Shown here: one piece after another, positions 38,106-47,291 of the stretch
Position numbering within the stretch: position 1 is the stretch's first letter
Layout: the number at the start of each line of letters is the position of its first letter
From: Leptospira chreensis
GTDB lineage: Bacteria; Spirochaetota; Leptospiria; Leptospirales; Leptospiraceae
Reading direction: 5' to 3'
NCBI RefSeq assembly: GCF_016919165.1
Contig: NZ_JAFFPS010000006.1
Coordinates: 1 to 64,000, forward strand
Length of the DNA: 64,000 nucleotides
Notes under the pieces: generated by a model
Databases searched by the model: none
Seen by the model: only the letters and a program-made list of their open reading frames with translations
Told to the model about the DNA's origin: nothing
Made by a program: the position numbers and the translations under genes

Positions 38106-38762
38106 ATGAAACTGACCCTAAAATTACTACAAAACGAATTTACTGCTTACCAAAATCCACAATCCGACAAAGAACGAGATATTATTCAGGCAGCAGAAGA
38201 TGTCTTTGCCGAACGAGGATTTGCTGGTGCCACAACGGCAGAGTTAGCAAAAAGAGCTGGTGTTACAGAACGTACACTTTTTAAATACTTCCCCTCCAAG
38301 TTTGATTTATATAAAAGAATTCTCTCTGGTTTACTTTTATCTACAATTGTTCCCGGTCATATGTCAGACCTAAAAGAAAGATTAGAATCTTTGAAACCAA
38401 ACTTTAAAGATTGGTATATATCCATTCTAAAGGCAAGATTCGAAGCGGTTTCGAAAGAACCAAAAAAATTAAAACTATTACTCGGTGCCCTTCTTTTCTC
38501 AAAAGAGTTTTCTGAAATTTTTGGTAATCTTTGGAAGGTCAACTTATACGATACCTCAATTGAGGCCATCCGATACTTTCAAGAAATTGGCGAAATCAGA
38601 AAGGACATCGATCCCAATCAAATCGTAAGAGCATCCTTTAGTTTGGGCGCCAGTTTTTTAATTACTAAATTTGTATTGGCCCCAAAATTGCCTTTGGATC
38701 CAAAAGTGGAAATCGAAACTCTCTTTGAAATTTTTTATCACGGAATCAGAAAAGACCAATGA
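38106..38762 (+). CDS. TetR/AcrR-family transcriptional regulator
   Basis: A 218-residue DNA-binding repressor. The N-terminal helix-turn-helix is typical: IIQAAEDVFAERGFAGATTA, ELAKRAGVTERTLFKYFPSK, FDLYKRIL (about residues 25-72). The C-terminal part is all helical and would bind the inducer. The frame is closed upstream by TAA at about 38094, so ATG 38106 is the first in-frame start. It is divergent from the hydrolase-gst pair with inverted repeats between, so it most likely represses them and itself. The strongest ribosome site lies before another frame (38078). Confidence 0.9.
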   Translation: MKLTLKLLQNEFTAYQNPQSDKERDIIQAAEDVFAERGFAGATTAELAKRAGVTERTLFKYFPSKFDLYKRILSGLLLSTIVPGHMSDLKERLESLKPNFKDWYISILKARFEAVSKEPKKLKLLLGALLFSKEFSEIFGNLWKVNLYDTSIEAIRYFQEIGEIRKDIDPNQIVRASFSLGASFLITKFVLAPKLPLDPKVEIETLFEIFYHGIRKDQ

Positions 38763-38866
38763 TTATTGGATTTTATACCTAGGTTTGAATCGAGAACTCA
38801 CACCTAGATCTTTATCTTCAAATTCTACATCTGCATGGAATGGATTTAATCTAATTTGATTTATCT

Positions 38867-40063
38867 TTATTTTGTCTTATTTTCTCTTTTCAATTCTCTG
38901 TTTTTCTTTTTAGGCAGTAATAAGGTCACGTTTCCCTTAGTTAATAAATGGTTAGCAACTTCGTCTATTCCCATACCATTTCCTAAATAATAATCCAACC
39001 TTCCTTCGCCGGTAATGGCGTTACCCCTATCATGGACAAACACCAAATGATTGTTTAATGACGCGTGATCGGATTGGAAAGAAAGTAAAACGGGAAACCC
39101 TAAGGGAATTTGTTTATCCATAGCAACGGATCGAAAGGGAACCAAACGAATACCACCGCTCCCCAGTGGTCGAAGTCCATCTTCATTTGTTTTAAATTTT
39201 GATACTGTTTCTTTCTCAAAAAATATATATCTTGGGTTTTTGAAAATGGCTTCCGTGACTTCCTTCGGTTTTGCTTGGATACAGTTAGATAGATGGTATG
39301 GTTTTAAACTAGGGCAAACTCCTTTAAGAAAAACAGATGGACTCATATAATTCAAACCATTATCGGCAGCATAATTGATTCGAAACAACTCGTTTGTTTC
39401 GGTTTCAACAAGGGCAGATCCTTCTAGTTGTGCTAAATGTAAATCGGTCAAACGCAAGAATACAATAGGTTTTGCATATTTTTCCCAAATAGACTTTTCT
39501 TTCCATCTCTCCCGGGGAAAGTGAATGGGATTTTCTACAGCTGTGTAGTCTGGCTTCGGGATGGGAGGAGACAATGCAGGATATTGGTATTCCCCTTCTG
39601 GTTGACTTTTTCCATGGATTCGTACTTCATAATATCCTGTTATTGTAGGTGGTCCATCTATGGGACTTAAATCGATCAATTTAAATCTCTTTTTAATTTC
39701 ATTTTGAATCTGATGATCCGCAGATTCATGGACTATCCTTTGGAGTTCCACGAAAGATTTGAGTATCTCTTTGTATGTATATTCCTCTTCCAAATAACGA
39801 ATTTTTGTATCTTCGGGCTTTCGTTGGAAATACAAGATCGACTCCCTTAATGCCGACTCCAGATTCACCGTTTGAGAAAAAGGGGACTTTTTTGGGTCCG
39901 GGGCGTAGTTTTGATTTTGGTTTCGGATTTGGTTCTCAGTAGGTGGAGAAGTTTGTGAAAATAAAGGGTATATAGTTAGAAAGCCGATGACAAAGGAAAG
40001 TCGAACACTAAAGAAACTTCCCGTAAAAGGTAAGTGACTTTCTTTTTTTCCTGAGTGACCCAT
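38867..40063 (-). CDS. mltA: Lytic murein transglycosylase MltA
   Basis: A 398-residue exported peptidoglycan-cleaving enzyme. A signal sequence (about 18-37; LSFVIGFLTIYPLFSQ) is present without a lipobox cysteine, unlike E. coli MltA. Family motifs are ITGYYEVRIHG, the barrel segment YAADNGLNYMSP, NPRYIFFEKE, and the C-terminal 3D-like domain RSVAMDKQIPLGFPVLL to GRLDYYLGNGMG, where the aspartates DxxxxD are catalytic in MltA. Its 5' coding bases (39991-40040) are a partial copy of sequence found again in the mltA-rpmH gap. It is divergent from rpmH. Confidence 0.86.
   Translation of the reverse strand: MGHSGKKESHLPFTGSFFSVRLSFVIGFLTIYPLFSQTSPPTENQIRNQNQNYAPDPKKSPFSQTVNLESALRESILYFQRKPEDTKIRYLEEEYTYKEILKSFVELQRIVHESADHQIQNEIKKRFKLIDLSPIDGPPTITGYYEVRIHGKSQPEGEYQYPALSPPIPKPDYTAVENPIHFPRERWKEKSIWEKYAKPIVFLRLTDLHLAQLEGSALVETETNELFRINYAADNGLNYMSPSVFLKGVCPSLKPYHLSNCIQAKPKEVTEAIFKNPRYIFFEKETVSKFKTNEDGLRPLGSGGIRLVPFRSVAMDKQIPLGFPVLLSFQSDHASLNNHLVFVHDRGNAITGEGRLDYYLGNGMGIDEVANHLLTKGNVTLLLPKKKNRELKRENKTK
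39991..40040. repeat. Degenerate repeat, copy A (within mltA signal region)
   Basis: About 80% identical to copy B at 40211-40260, with one gap. On the minus strand it codes for SHLPFTGSFFSVRLSFV of MltA. Confidence 0.6.
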
Positions 40064-40158
40064 TGGCTTTTTGTATTCTCCCAGTGCATTCCGAAAACCT
40101 TAAAAACGGATTCAGCGTGAATCGGGAAAGCCAGCCACGTTCGATCGTTCATGACTTT

Positions 40159-40190
40159 CCAAGGAATGCGGCTGCAAAAAGTAACCGACT
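40159..40190. repeat. Degenerate repeat, copy C (short)
   Basis: A 32-base match to the core of copy B (40227-40258), with about 23 of 32 positions equal. On the minus strand one frame reads SRLLFAAAFLGKS, similar to the peptide from copies A and B. Confidence 0.4.
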
Positions 40191-40210
40191 TACCAAAGAA
40201 GGCTGGTTAC

Positions 40211-40260
40211 CAAGGAGAGTCGAACACCAAAGAAACTCGCTGCAAAAGGTAAGTCACTCA
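40211..40260. repeat. Degenerate repeat, copy B (intergenic)
   Basis: Matches copy A in mltA at about 41 of 50 positions. On the minus strand it would read SDLPFAASFFGVRLSLV before reaching a stop, so it preserves the peptide pattern of the MltA signal region without belonging to a gene. Confidence 0.6.
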
Positions 40261-40409
40261 CCCCAAAATCAAAGTTTTTACCTTATGTCTCATAAGAAAG
40301 TCGCTGTCCAATCATTTTTCCCAATTACCCTTGACTTCCATGAGGGTACCAAAAACCTTTCAAAAGACCTCATATTTTTGCGATCATATATAGATTAATT
40401 AGGTGTTTC

Positions 40410-40571
40410 ATGAAACGTACATTCCAACCGAGTAAAATTAAACGCGTGAGAACTCACGGATTCCGAGCCAGAATGGCTACCCCAGGCGGAAGAAATGTGA
40501 TAGCCTCCAGAAGAAGAAAAGGACGTGCTAAATTGACTGTTTCCGACGAAAAAATCGGGAGAAAGTTCTAA
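40410..40571 (+). CDS. rpmH: 50S ribosomal protein L34
   Basis: A 53-residue ribosomal protein, too short for ordinary ORF lists. [18 protein letters not shown] and [20 protein letters not shown] are the complete L34 signature. The usual protein ends shortly after the RRRKGRAKL block at 44-47 residues; this one continues with [11 protein letters not shown], a short acidic/basic tail. It heads the conserved rpmH-rnpA-yidD-yidC-jag-mnmE cluster. Confidence 0.97.
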   Translation: MKRTFQPSKIKRVRTHGFRARMATPGGRNVIASRRRKGRAKLTVSDEKIGRKF

Positions 40572-40642
40572 TTTAGGAGCTTCCTTCGGAGACCCTTCAC
40601 GACCCAACCAGGATCCAGGAACTCTTTCGTCAGAATCGTAAA

Positions 40643-40903
40643 ATGGGCAGGCCACCGATGCGATGGCTTGTTCGAAAAAACGGCCTTCCGTTTGCCAGTT
40701 TTTTATTTTGCCCCGATAAAACTCACAAAACAGCCGTTGCACGAAACCGTTCTAAACGAATTCTCCGAGAACTGGTTCGGAAACATCTATCTGTACTTCC
40801 TGTGGGATACGACTGTGCCCTACTCGTTCAGAAAGATTTTGCGAAGTTATCTAAGGAAGACCGAGAGGTTTTGTTCCTTTCGGTTCTAAAACAATTCCCA
40901 TGA
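40643..40903 (+). CDS. rnpA: Ribonuclease P protein component (start uncertain)
   Basis: The protein subunit of RNase P, which matures tRNA 5' ends. The RNR motif [18 protein letters not shown] (RNRSKR at 34-39) is diagnostic. From ATG 40643 the protein has 86 residues, shorter than the usual 110-130. The same frame remains open back to 40577 and encodes a convincing RnpA N-terminus (LHDPTRIQELFRQNRK), but holds no ATG, GTG, TTG or CTG; the in-frame stop is at 40574-40576. A ribosome site AGGAG is at 40575-40579. The real start may be an unusual codon or follow a frameshift. It overlaps yidD by 4 bases. Confidence 0.83.
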   Translation: MGRPPMRWLVRKNGLPFASFLFCPDKTHKTAVARNRSKRILRELVRKHLSVLPVGYDCALLVQKDFAKLSKEDREVLFLSVLKQFP

Positions 40904-41127
40904 ATCGGCTGTTTTTGGTTCTTATTTACCTCTACAAAAAACTGCTATCCCCTCTATTGCCTCCGGCTTGCCGATTTACCCCAAGTTGTTCCGAATACGC
41001 CAAACAAGCGTTTGAAACCTATCCATGGTACAAAGCGTTTGTTCTCAGTGTTGTTCGAATTTCTAAATGTCACCCTTTTCACGAAGGTGGACATGACCCA
41101 TTACCGAAATCCTTTAACAAGAGTTAA
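40900..41127 (+). CDS. yidD: Membrane protein insertion efficiency factor YidD
   Basis: A 75-residue membrane-associated protein that helps YidC/Sec insertion. The family signature is complete: [37 protein letters not shown] and [17 protein letters not shown], with three conserved cysteines. The N-terminal amphipathic helix binds the inner membrane. Its ATG overlaps the rnpA stop (ATGA), indicating coupling. It ends 3 bases before yidC. Confidence 0.96.
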   Translation: MNRLFLVLIYLYKKLLSPLLPPACRFTPSCSEYAKQAFETYPWYKAFVLSVVRISKCHPFHEGGHDPLPKSFNKS

Positions 41128-41130
41128 CTT

Positions 41131-43086
41131 ATGCAAAATGATTCCACTAACAGACAAAGTCGTTTATTCCTCGCGCTATTCCTTAGTTTAGCTGTATGGA
41201 TGGGAATAAACTATTTCTTCTTTCCACCGCAAACGCCAAAACCAAAAACTGCTGATGAAACTTCTAAACAAGAAGGCTCTGAAAAAGAGAAAACTACAGG
41301 AAATACTGCAGATCCAAAAGCAGAACTAAAAAAACCAACAACAGAAACAACCAAACTAAGTCCGGTGAAACCAGAAGATGTAAAAACATTTTCTTTAAAA
41401 ACCGATTCCTTCTTAGTTCGTTTTTCTAGTTTAGGTGGAAGGATCACTGAATACTATATCAAAGACCATAAAGAACCAGACGGTTCAGAATTTGCGGTTG
41501 CGAAAGATCCTAAGTTCGAAATCGAATTTGATGGAAATAAAGAAAAGGCAGTGGAACTTACTAGAGGACAAGGTTTTGACTTCAATATCATCGAAGATAA
41601 AGATACAATCCCTTTTTCTGGATACAACTTAGTCAACTTTAGTTCTAGTTACAATGCGGAAACAAAAACCGTAATCTTCGAAGCACCTTCGTTAGATGGT
41701 AAATATACAATCCAAAAGAAATTTCAATTTTTCCCTTCTGAAAATTATTTCAAATTTCATCTAACCCTTAAAAACAAAACCAACGAAACTATCAACATTT
41801 CATCATCCAAATCGGATGTATACTTTAGATCATTTAGTTCCCTTGGACCAGTGCTTAAGAAAAAAGAAGATTTTAACGATCGTGACAATGCACATTACTT
41901 TCGTTATTACTACTTAGATGGAAGTTTTAAAGACCACGTAGATGGTACAACCACACAAGGGTTCTTTGATAATTTCTTAGGTTCTGATGAAGGAAAAGAC
42001 ACTCGTTACGAAATCAAAAAAGGTTCCAACGACAGAGTGGACTTTGTGGGAACAGGAAGTCGTTATTTCATTGGGGTGATCGATCCATTAAATGATAAAC
42101 CAGCAGGAGTTCTTCTCGATAATCGCAAAGGGAATGAAACGGGAGTTCTCTTAGTTTATGACAACTGGAAACTTGGACCCGGTGAAGAAGTGAACTTGGA
42201 TTATGCGGCCTATGTGGGAGTGAGAGAACTTGATGGAACCGCTTTCCGCGACAGTTCCTTAGATCCAAAAATCAACAAAGATTCTACCTTTGTTGGACTC
42301 AGTGAGTCACTCGACAAATCATTCAACCAAGGGATTACCACTCCACTTCGAAACGGAATTGTTTGGATTCTAAAAAAGATTTATTTGGTCATTCCTAACT
42401 ACGGTTGGGCCATTGTTATTTTTGCCATTCTCTTCAAGTTGGCATTCTATCCGCTGAACAAAAAACAAGCGGAATCAATGAAGAAGATGCAAGAGTTATC
42501 ACCGCAAATTAAAGTCATCAATGAAAAATATGCGGATGATCCAAAACTCAAACAAGAAAAAACCATTGAGTTATATAAAAAGAACGGAACCAATCCGATG
42601 GCGGGTTGTTTTCCAATGCTCATCCAAATCCCAATCTTCATCGCACTTTATACTGCGTTTTCTGATACAGTGGATCTTTGGAACTCTCCATTCTTATGGA
42701 TCAATGATTTAAGTGAACCAGATACGGTTTATACAACTCCAAAGTTAGCATTTATTGGAGCCCTTGCCATCAACATTCTACCACTCATCATGGTAGCAAC
42801 TCAAGTGGTTCAGTCACGAATGACAACAGTGTCAACAGATCCGAACCAAAAGATGATGATGTATATGATGCCTGTCATCATGTTATACTTCTTCTGGTCA
42901 ATGCCTGCCGGTGTGACTATGTATTGGACAATGCAAAACATTCTGTCCATTGCCCAACAAGTATACACAAACAAGTTTGGAAAGTCTGAAGACAAAAAAC
43001 CAAAGAATAATGGACCTGAGCCTGCGAACAACGCAGCTGCAGTAGCCCGACCTGGATTTAGAAACCAGAACAAAAAGAAAAAATGA
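41131..43086 (+). CDS. yidC: Membrane protein insertase YidC
   Basis: A 651-residue inner-membrane insertase of the Gram-negative type. Membrane segment 1 (about 12-29) is followed by a Lys/Thr-rich linker and a large periplasmic beta-domain (about 90-375), then the conserved five-segment core: [60 protein letters not shown], and [20 protein letters not shown]. The coiled cytoplasmic hairpin ([20 protein letters not shown]) is present. The C-terminal tail is basic (NQNKKKK), as in ribosome-binding YidC of several phyla. Confidence 0.97.
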   Translation: MQNDSTNRQSRLFLALFLSLAVWMGINYFFFPPQTPKPKTADETSKQEGSEKEKTTGNTADPKAELKKPTTETTKLSPVKPEDVKTFSLKTDSFLVRFSSLGGRITEYYIKDHKEPDGSEFAVAKDPKFEIEFDGNKEKAVELTRGQGFDFNIIEDKDTIPFSGYNLVNFSSSYNAETKTVIFEAPSLDGKYTIQKKFQFFPSENYFKFHLTLKNKTNETINISSSKSDVYFRSFSSLGPVLKKKEDFNDRDNAHYFRYYYLDGSFKDHVDGTTTQGFFDNFLGSDEGKDTRYEIKKGSNDRVDFVGTGSRYFIGVIDPLNDKPAGVLLDNRKGNETGVLLVYDNWKLGPGEEVNLDYAAYVGVRELDGTAFRDSSLDPKINKDSTFVGLSESLDKSFNQGITTPLRNGIVWILKKIYLVIPNYGWAIVIFAILFKLAFYPLNKKQAESMKKMQELSPQIKVINEKYADDPKLKQEKTIELYKKNGTNPMAGCFPMLIQIPIFIALYTAFSDTVDLWNSPFLWINDLSEPDTVYTTPKLAFIGALAINILPLIMVATQVVQSRMTTVSTDPNQKMMMYMMPVIMLYFFWSMPAGVTMYWTMQNILSIAQQVYTNKFGKSEDKKPKNNGPEPANNAAAVARPGFRNQNKKKK

Positions 43087-43114
43087 AATCATTGTTTAAC
43101 AAGGAAGATCACAG

Positions 43115-43846
43115 ATGAATAATTACATTTTCGAAGCCGAAGGAAAAACTAAAAGTGAGGCGGAAGAATACTCTTTAGAAACACTTCGCCTCCAACCAGG
43201 CGATTTACGATTCGAAGTAGTTGATTCCGGAAAATCCGGATTTTTAGGAATCACACAAAAAAAACCAGCCGTTGTACGCGCGTTTGTTGCTAACAACGAC
43301 ATCCCATCCGAAAAAATCATCCATGGAGTTATCATTACCATTTTGAAAAAAATGGGAATTCCTGCGGAAGTAGTTGGAATGGGTGATGTAGATGGAAAAA
43401 TCTATGTCGAACTTACAAGTAAAGAATCTGGACTCATCATCGGAAAAAGAGGAGGAACTTTAGATTCACTTCAATTCCTTCTGAACCTAATGGTAGATCC
43501 AAAAATTCGTCACAATAGAAAGATTGTATTAGATATTGAATCCTATCGCGACAAACGCGAGTTATCGCTCATTCGATTAGCAAAATCGGTTGCTGCATCA
43601 GTCATCAAATCTGGAAGATCTAAACTTTTAGATCCAATGAATCCATTTGAACGAAGAATTGTTCACATGGCAATCCAAGAAGACGAAAGAGTATTCACAA
43701 GATCCGAAGGAAATGGAACTTTCAAAAGAGTTCGTGTTATCTCTGCAAAAGAAAAACATAAATACAAAGATTTGGAAGATCCTTCAAAAAAAGGCCTTCC
43801 TGTTGAAGACTTTGCAGACGGAGTAGATCAAGAAGATCTTGATTGA
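43115..43846 (+). CDS. jag: RNA-binding protein Jag/KhpB
   Basis: A 243-residue RNA-binding protein. The Jag N-terminal domain ([39 protein letters not shown]) precedes a KH domain with [20 protein letters not shown] and an R3H domain ([20 protein letters not shown], the Arg-x3-His motif). The acidic C-terminal tail ([13 protein letters not shown]) is extra. KhpB proteins pair with KhpA to bind many small RNAs and influence cell elongation. It lies between yidC and mnmE as in many bacteria, and overlaps mnmE by 8 bases. Confidence 0.95.
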   Translation: MNNYIFEAEGKTKSEAEEYSLETLRLQPGDLRFEVVDSGKSGFLGITQKKPAVVRAFVANNDIPSEKIIHGVIITILKKMGIPAEVVGMGDVDGKIYVELTSKESGLIIGKRGGTLDSLQFLLNLMVDPKIRHNRKIVLDIESYRDKRELSLIRLAKSVAASVIKSGRSKLLDPMNPFERRIVHMAIQEDERVFTRSEGNGTFKRVRVISAKEKHKYKDLEDPSKKGLPVEDFADGVDQEDLD

Positions 43847-45224
43847 TACCATTGCGGCATTGTCCACTGCCTCAGGTCCCGGAGCGATTGGCATCCTTCG
43901 GGTATCGGGCTCTGCCGTATTGCCCATTGCCCACTCCGTTCTGCAAAAGAACGGATCTCCTCTCACCGAAGAATTTATAATCAACCAAAAGCGGACTGCT
44001 GTTTTTTGTGATTTTGTAGATGCAGATCACCCACTCGACCAAATCGTATTTTTTTATTTTCCATCACCTAACTCTTACACAGGTGAAGATTTAGCTGAGT
44101 TCCACTTACATGGAAACCCCATCTTACTCAAACGAGGTTTACAAATTCTGTTTGAAAAGGGTGCAAGGCCTGCACAGAAAGGTGAGTTTACTAAAAGAGC
44201 TTATCTAAATGGAAAAATCAATCTATCAGGTGCAGAAGCAATTGGTAGGTTAATTGAAGCCAGGTCTAGGTATGAATTGGAATTGGCCCAAAAAAATGTG
44301 TTTGGGGAAATTACAAAATTAAGTTCCAAAATTAGAAGTGATCTCATTTCCCTGAAAGCAGAGTGCGAAGCTGAAATTGATTTTTCCACAGAAGATCTTA
44401 CCTTTGAAAGTTTGGAAGAAAGGAAAAATCGAATGGTTTCGTTACGCGATCTTTGTTCAAAACTCATCCAAGATTCGGAACGAGCAGAAACTTTAATTTT
44501 ACAATCAACTGTCGTTTTATTTGGAGAACCGAACACGGGAAAATCTAGCCTAATGAATTTACTCATTGGTAAAGACCGTTCCATAATCTCCGACATTCCA
44601 GGGACTACCAGAGATTATATAGCCGAAGAATTGAGTTTGGATGGAATCCCCATTCGACTTGTAGATACCGCCGGAATCCGAGAAACATCGGATAACATTG
44701 AACAGATGGGAATCGAACGAAGCAAACGGGAAGCCGACAGCGCCAATGTAAAACTACTCCTCATTGATACTTCTCTACCATTCGACAAAAGTTCGTTTTT
44801 ATCCAAACATAATGAAAGGCTCCATGGAGCCATCCTTGTGGCCAATAAAATCGATGAAAAACACAAAGATTGGAATTCAAAGGATTTGGAAACTCTAAGG
44901 AAAGAATTTGCCTTAGAAATTACAGAAATATCTTGTAAAACAAAAGTAGGAATCCCTCATTTATTAGACCTATTAAAAACAAAACTTACATCTAAAGATA
45001 GTTCGGAAGACATTGTTTTATTGGAAGATAGGCAACGGTATCACATTCAAAAAATTGAATCTAGTTTATCTGAAGCCATTCATCTTATGGAAGATGGTGC
45101 TCCCGCAGAAATTTATATCCAAGAAATCAACTCTTCTATCAAAGAAATTGGGGAAGTCAACGGTCATGTGGATAACGAAGAAATCCTCGGCAGAATTTTT
45201 AGTAAATTTTGTGTGGGTAAATAA
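43839..45224 (+). CDS. mnmE: tRNA modification GTPase MnmE
   Basis: A 461-residue GTPase that works with MnmG on the wobble uridine of certain tRNAs. The N-terminal formyl-THF-binding domain opens [20 protein letters not shown]; the G domain has P-loop GEPNTGKSS, the switch [17 protein letters not shown]3 DTAGIRE and G4 NKID; the helical domain closes with the C-terminal CVGK, whose cysteine is characteristic. Translation starts at a TTG (43839) inside the jag stop region, since no in-frame ATG matches the conserved N-terminus. Confidence 0.97.
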   Translation: MIDTIAALSTASGPGAIGILRVSGSAVLPIAHSVLQKNGSPLTEEFIINQKRTAVFCDFVDADHPLDQIVFFYFPSPNSYTGEDLAEFHLHGNPILLKRGLQILFEKGARPAQKGEFTKRAYLNGKINLSGAEAIGRLIEARSRYELELAQKNVFGEITKLSSKIRSDLISLKAECEAEIDFSTEDLTFESLEERKNRMVSLRDLCSKLIQDSERAETLILQSTVVLFGEPNTGKSSLMNLLIGKDRSIISDIPGTTRDYIAEELSLDGIPIRLVDTAGIRETSDNIEQMGIERSKREADSANVKLLLIDTSLPFDKSSFLSKHNERLHGAILVANKIDEKHKDWNSKDLETLRKEFALEITEISCKTKVGIPHLLDLLKTKLTSKDSSEDIVLLEDRQRYHIQKIESSLSEAIHLMEDGAPAEIYIQEINSSIKEIGEVNGHVDNEEILGRIFSKFCVGK

Positions 45225-45304
45225 TTCACAAAAACCTTAAAATTTACGATTGTCTAATCATCCAAATAGTATCTAATTGGTGCACATTCGATACGAGGTA
45301 AAAA

Positions 45305-45556
45305 ATGAAAAAATTTCTTGTGATTCTCTCTATTTTCTCTTTTAGCACTTTTGGTTTGTTTGCTCAAACAGAAGCAGACGAAGAACCAACTATGCAAGCT
45401 GATGAAGCTTCTGAAACCGTTAAACCTAAAAAAGAAAAAATCAATAACAAAGACGGCGAGAAAAAAGAGAAAAAACATCACAAACATGGTGAGAAAAAAG
45501 GCAAAAAAGCTAAGAAAGCCAAAAAAGAGAAAAAAGCTAAGAAAGACGCAGAGTAA
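45305..45556 (+). CDS. Small secreted lysine-rich protein
   Basis: An 83-residue protein behind GAGGTAAAAA. The signal peptide (MKKFLVILSIFSFSTFGLFA, cut before QTEAD) leads to an acidic stretch (residues 22-38) and then a strongly basic lysine/histidine tail with repeats of KKEKK and AKKAKK. No family is recognisable. Exported Lys/His-rich proteins may bind nucleic acid, acidic glycans or metals, but this is speculation. The gene has its own terminator at 45578-45604 and is not coupled to mnmE. Confidence 0.72.
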   Translation: MKKFLVILSIFSFSTFGLFAQTEADEEPTMQADEASETVKPKKEKINNKDGEKKEKKHHKHGEKKGKKAKKAKKEKKAKKDAE

Positions 45557-45577
45557 TTCTTCGTCTCATCTCAAACC

Positions 45578-45604
45578 AAAACCCCTGGAAACAGGGGTTT
45601 TTTT
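45578..45604 (+). terminator. Intrinsic terminator after the lysine-rich protein gene
   Basis: A 9-bp stem (45578-45586 with 45593-45601), a GGAAAC loop and a following run of T to 45604. It lies 21 bases after the stop and 18 bases before the next gene start. Confidence 0.92.
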
Positions 45605-45621
45605 ATACCTAAAGAATCCAA

Positions 45622-47259
45622 ATGAAACAAACTTTAAAACCTATCACTTATCTCTCGTTAGTCGTTTTTTTATTTTTTACAATTTATTGTTCTAGTTCGG
45701 AAGAAAAAGAATCCTTAACTTCCCGTCCAAAATCCATTACATTTGATCTAAAACTCAAATCGATTCCCAAAGAATTAAAAGGGGAAACTATTTCCTATTC
45801 TCTAAAGTTTTATTTTTGTCCAGTTCCCAGTGCAAAAGATTGTTATACACCAGTATTCATAAGGACAGAAAAAACCAATCATCCCACTAGTTCATCCACT
45901 GATCAAATTATCTTTCCACAAGATTTACCAAACCAGTGGACACATCTTTCGATTCGCATAGAAGGAATCGAAAAGGTACATGGAAAGTATTCTCCTGGTC
46001 ACAATCCTTTTTGGGTTCAAAATACAGATTCCCTTTCTAAAGATCCAAAAATAAAACATGAGTTTACATTTGTAAGCCAAGAGAATCTTATCCCCAATCG
46101 AAAACAAGAAGAACTGGCGCATAAGTTTGCACCCATTCTTGTCTTTCATAAAGATAAAAAATACCTACCCACCAATATCGAAAAGTATGCAAATTATTTT
46201 CAGTCCAAAGAATACACTCTTCCGGGTAAAGACATTCGCCGCAAATCGCTTGGCCAAACCACTTGGAACTATGTAGAATTTCCTGACCTAAGAGAAACAG
46301 AAAAACAAACACATTTATACTATCATGTGCGTTATGCGAAGACAACTGTCTCAGGAACGCAAAATACGGCCCTGCCTGGAATTCGAGATGACAGGAATTA
46401 TTGGTATGAAGTGGGAAATGGAGATATGGTTGTCTCCTATTGGATTTGGTATGATTGGAATGAAGGGCCAACCAAGTTTGGTAATATCCACCAAGGGGAT
46501 TTAGAATCCTATGCTCTCCTCATCTCAAAAGACGGCAAACCAAAACGAATTTTACTGACAGGCCATGATCATATCCTACTAGATACCGATTTTCGAAATA
46601 TCAATTCCTTAAAAAACCATCCCATTCTTTATGTGGCGAAGGGTAATATGGGATCAGATGGTGGAAATCCAACATCAGCTTATGGTGGTTATACTGTAAA
46701 ATTACATGCAGGAAATGCATTGTTTAATTATATTTCTGATCCATGGGATGTATTTCCTAGTTTCGATCCAGAAACTTCGATTCTCATCATCCCCAAAAAC
46801 CTTTCTGATAAAGATTTATCGAATGTAAAAATAGGTTCAGGAATCAAACAGAATCGAGTTCCAACGGATGATTCTGAAAGAGAAAAAGATAAAAACTTAG
46901 AAACTCGTTATGTCGAAGCCCGTAACATGATCAAAGGGCGAATTGAAAAACTCATTGCTTGGGAAGAGCCAGGTTGGATAGGCCAAACAGCAGACAAAGA
47001 TCCTGACGGCCACCATAAGGTGGATCCAAAACTTTCTTCCTTCTTTCGGTTTCAAGGGAGACTCGGTAAACATCCCAGGTCAGATTTAAGAATTGGGGAA
47101 CTCCATCAATACGGTGAATCTCCAGAGAACGCACCGTTCAAAACCAATATCGAACAGCATTATACCTTTGAAAGTCCAAAGACCGAACGTTCTCATACGG
47201 ACAGAGAAGGAAATTATGGACCTAAGTTTTTGGGAGATGATTCCACCCCACAAAAGTAA
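45622..47259 (+). CDS. Vps62-like lipoprotein
   Basis: A 545-residue lipoprotein with Cys23 after FLFFTIY. The central and C-terminal part contains LAHKFAPILVFHKDKKYLPT, YHVRYAKT, SYWIWYDWNEGP, GNIHQGDLESYALLIS and KNHPILYVAKGNMGSDGG. This is the pattern of the Vps62/DUF946 superfamily, found in fungi, plants and bacteria, where the molecular role is poorly known. The histidine and aspartate sites (GNIHQGDLE, GHDHILLDTD) suggest a metal-binding or hydrolytic centre, but no activity is established. The N-terminal 130 residues appear to be a separate beta domain. Location is likely the periplasmic face or the surface. Confidence 0.68.
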   Translation: MKQTLKPITYLSLVVFLFFTIYCSSSEEKESLTSRPKSITFDLKLKSIPKELKGETISYSLKFYFCPVPSAKDCYTPVFIRTEKTNHPTSSSTDQIIFPQDLPNQWTHLSIRIEGIEKVHGKYSPGHNPFWVQNTDSLSKDPKIKHEFTFVSQENLIPNRKQEELAHKFAPILVFHKDKKYLPTNIEKYANYFQSKEYTLPGKDIRRKSLGQTTWNYVEFPDLRETEKQTHLYYHVRYAKTTVSGTQNTALPGIRDDRNYWYEVGNGDMVVSYWIWYDWNEGPTKFGNIHQGDLESYALLISKDGKPKRILLTGHDHILLDTDFRNINSLKNHPILYVAKGNMGSDGGNPTSAYGGYTVKLHAGNALFNYISDPWDVFPSFDPETSILIIPKNLSDKDLSNVKIGSGIKQNRVPTDDSEREKDKNLETRYVEARNMIKGRIEKLIAWEEPGWIGQTADKDPDGHHKVDPKLSSFFRFQGRLGKHPRSDLRIGELHQYGESPENAPFKTNIEQHYTFESPKTERSHTDREGNYGPKFLGDDSTPQK

Positions 47260-47267
47260 CGAAATTA

Positions 47268-47291
47268 GACCTGATAGAATCAGATCAGGTC
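47268..47291. terminator. Hairpin between convergent Vps62-like and ankyrin genes
   Basis: GACCTGAT (47268-47275) pairs with ATCAGGTC (47284-47291) around 8 bases. It spans the end of the ankyrin gene. Neither strand has a long T run, so a bidirectional terminator is plausible but weak. Confidence 0.4.

Larger units (their letters stand above)
40064..40409. other. mltA-rpmH divergent intergenic region
   Basis: These 346 bases hold no gene I can support. They contain the two degenerate repeat copies B and C, a small 6-bp hairpin at 40109-40123, and presumably the divergent promoters of mltA and rpmH. A -35-like TTGACT at 40331 lacks a good -10 partner. I see no DnaA-box cluster, so no support for an origin here. 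Confidence 0.6.

Noticed and set aside
40063..40398. A 111-codon plus-strand frame between mltA and rpmH
   Set aside because: It covers the divergent promoter region and the degenerate repeats, lacks a ribosome site, and its composition does not look coding.
40064..40409. Replication origin next to rpmH
   Set aside because: The rpmH cluster lies near the origin in many bacteria, but no dnaA/dnaN gene or DnaA-box cluster is visible here.
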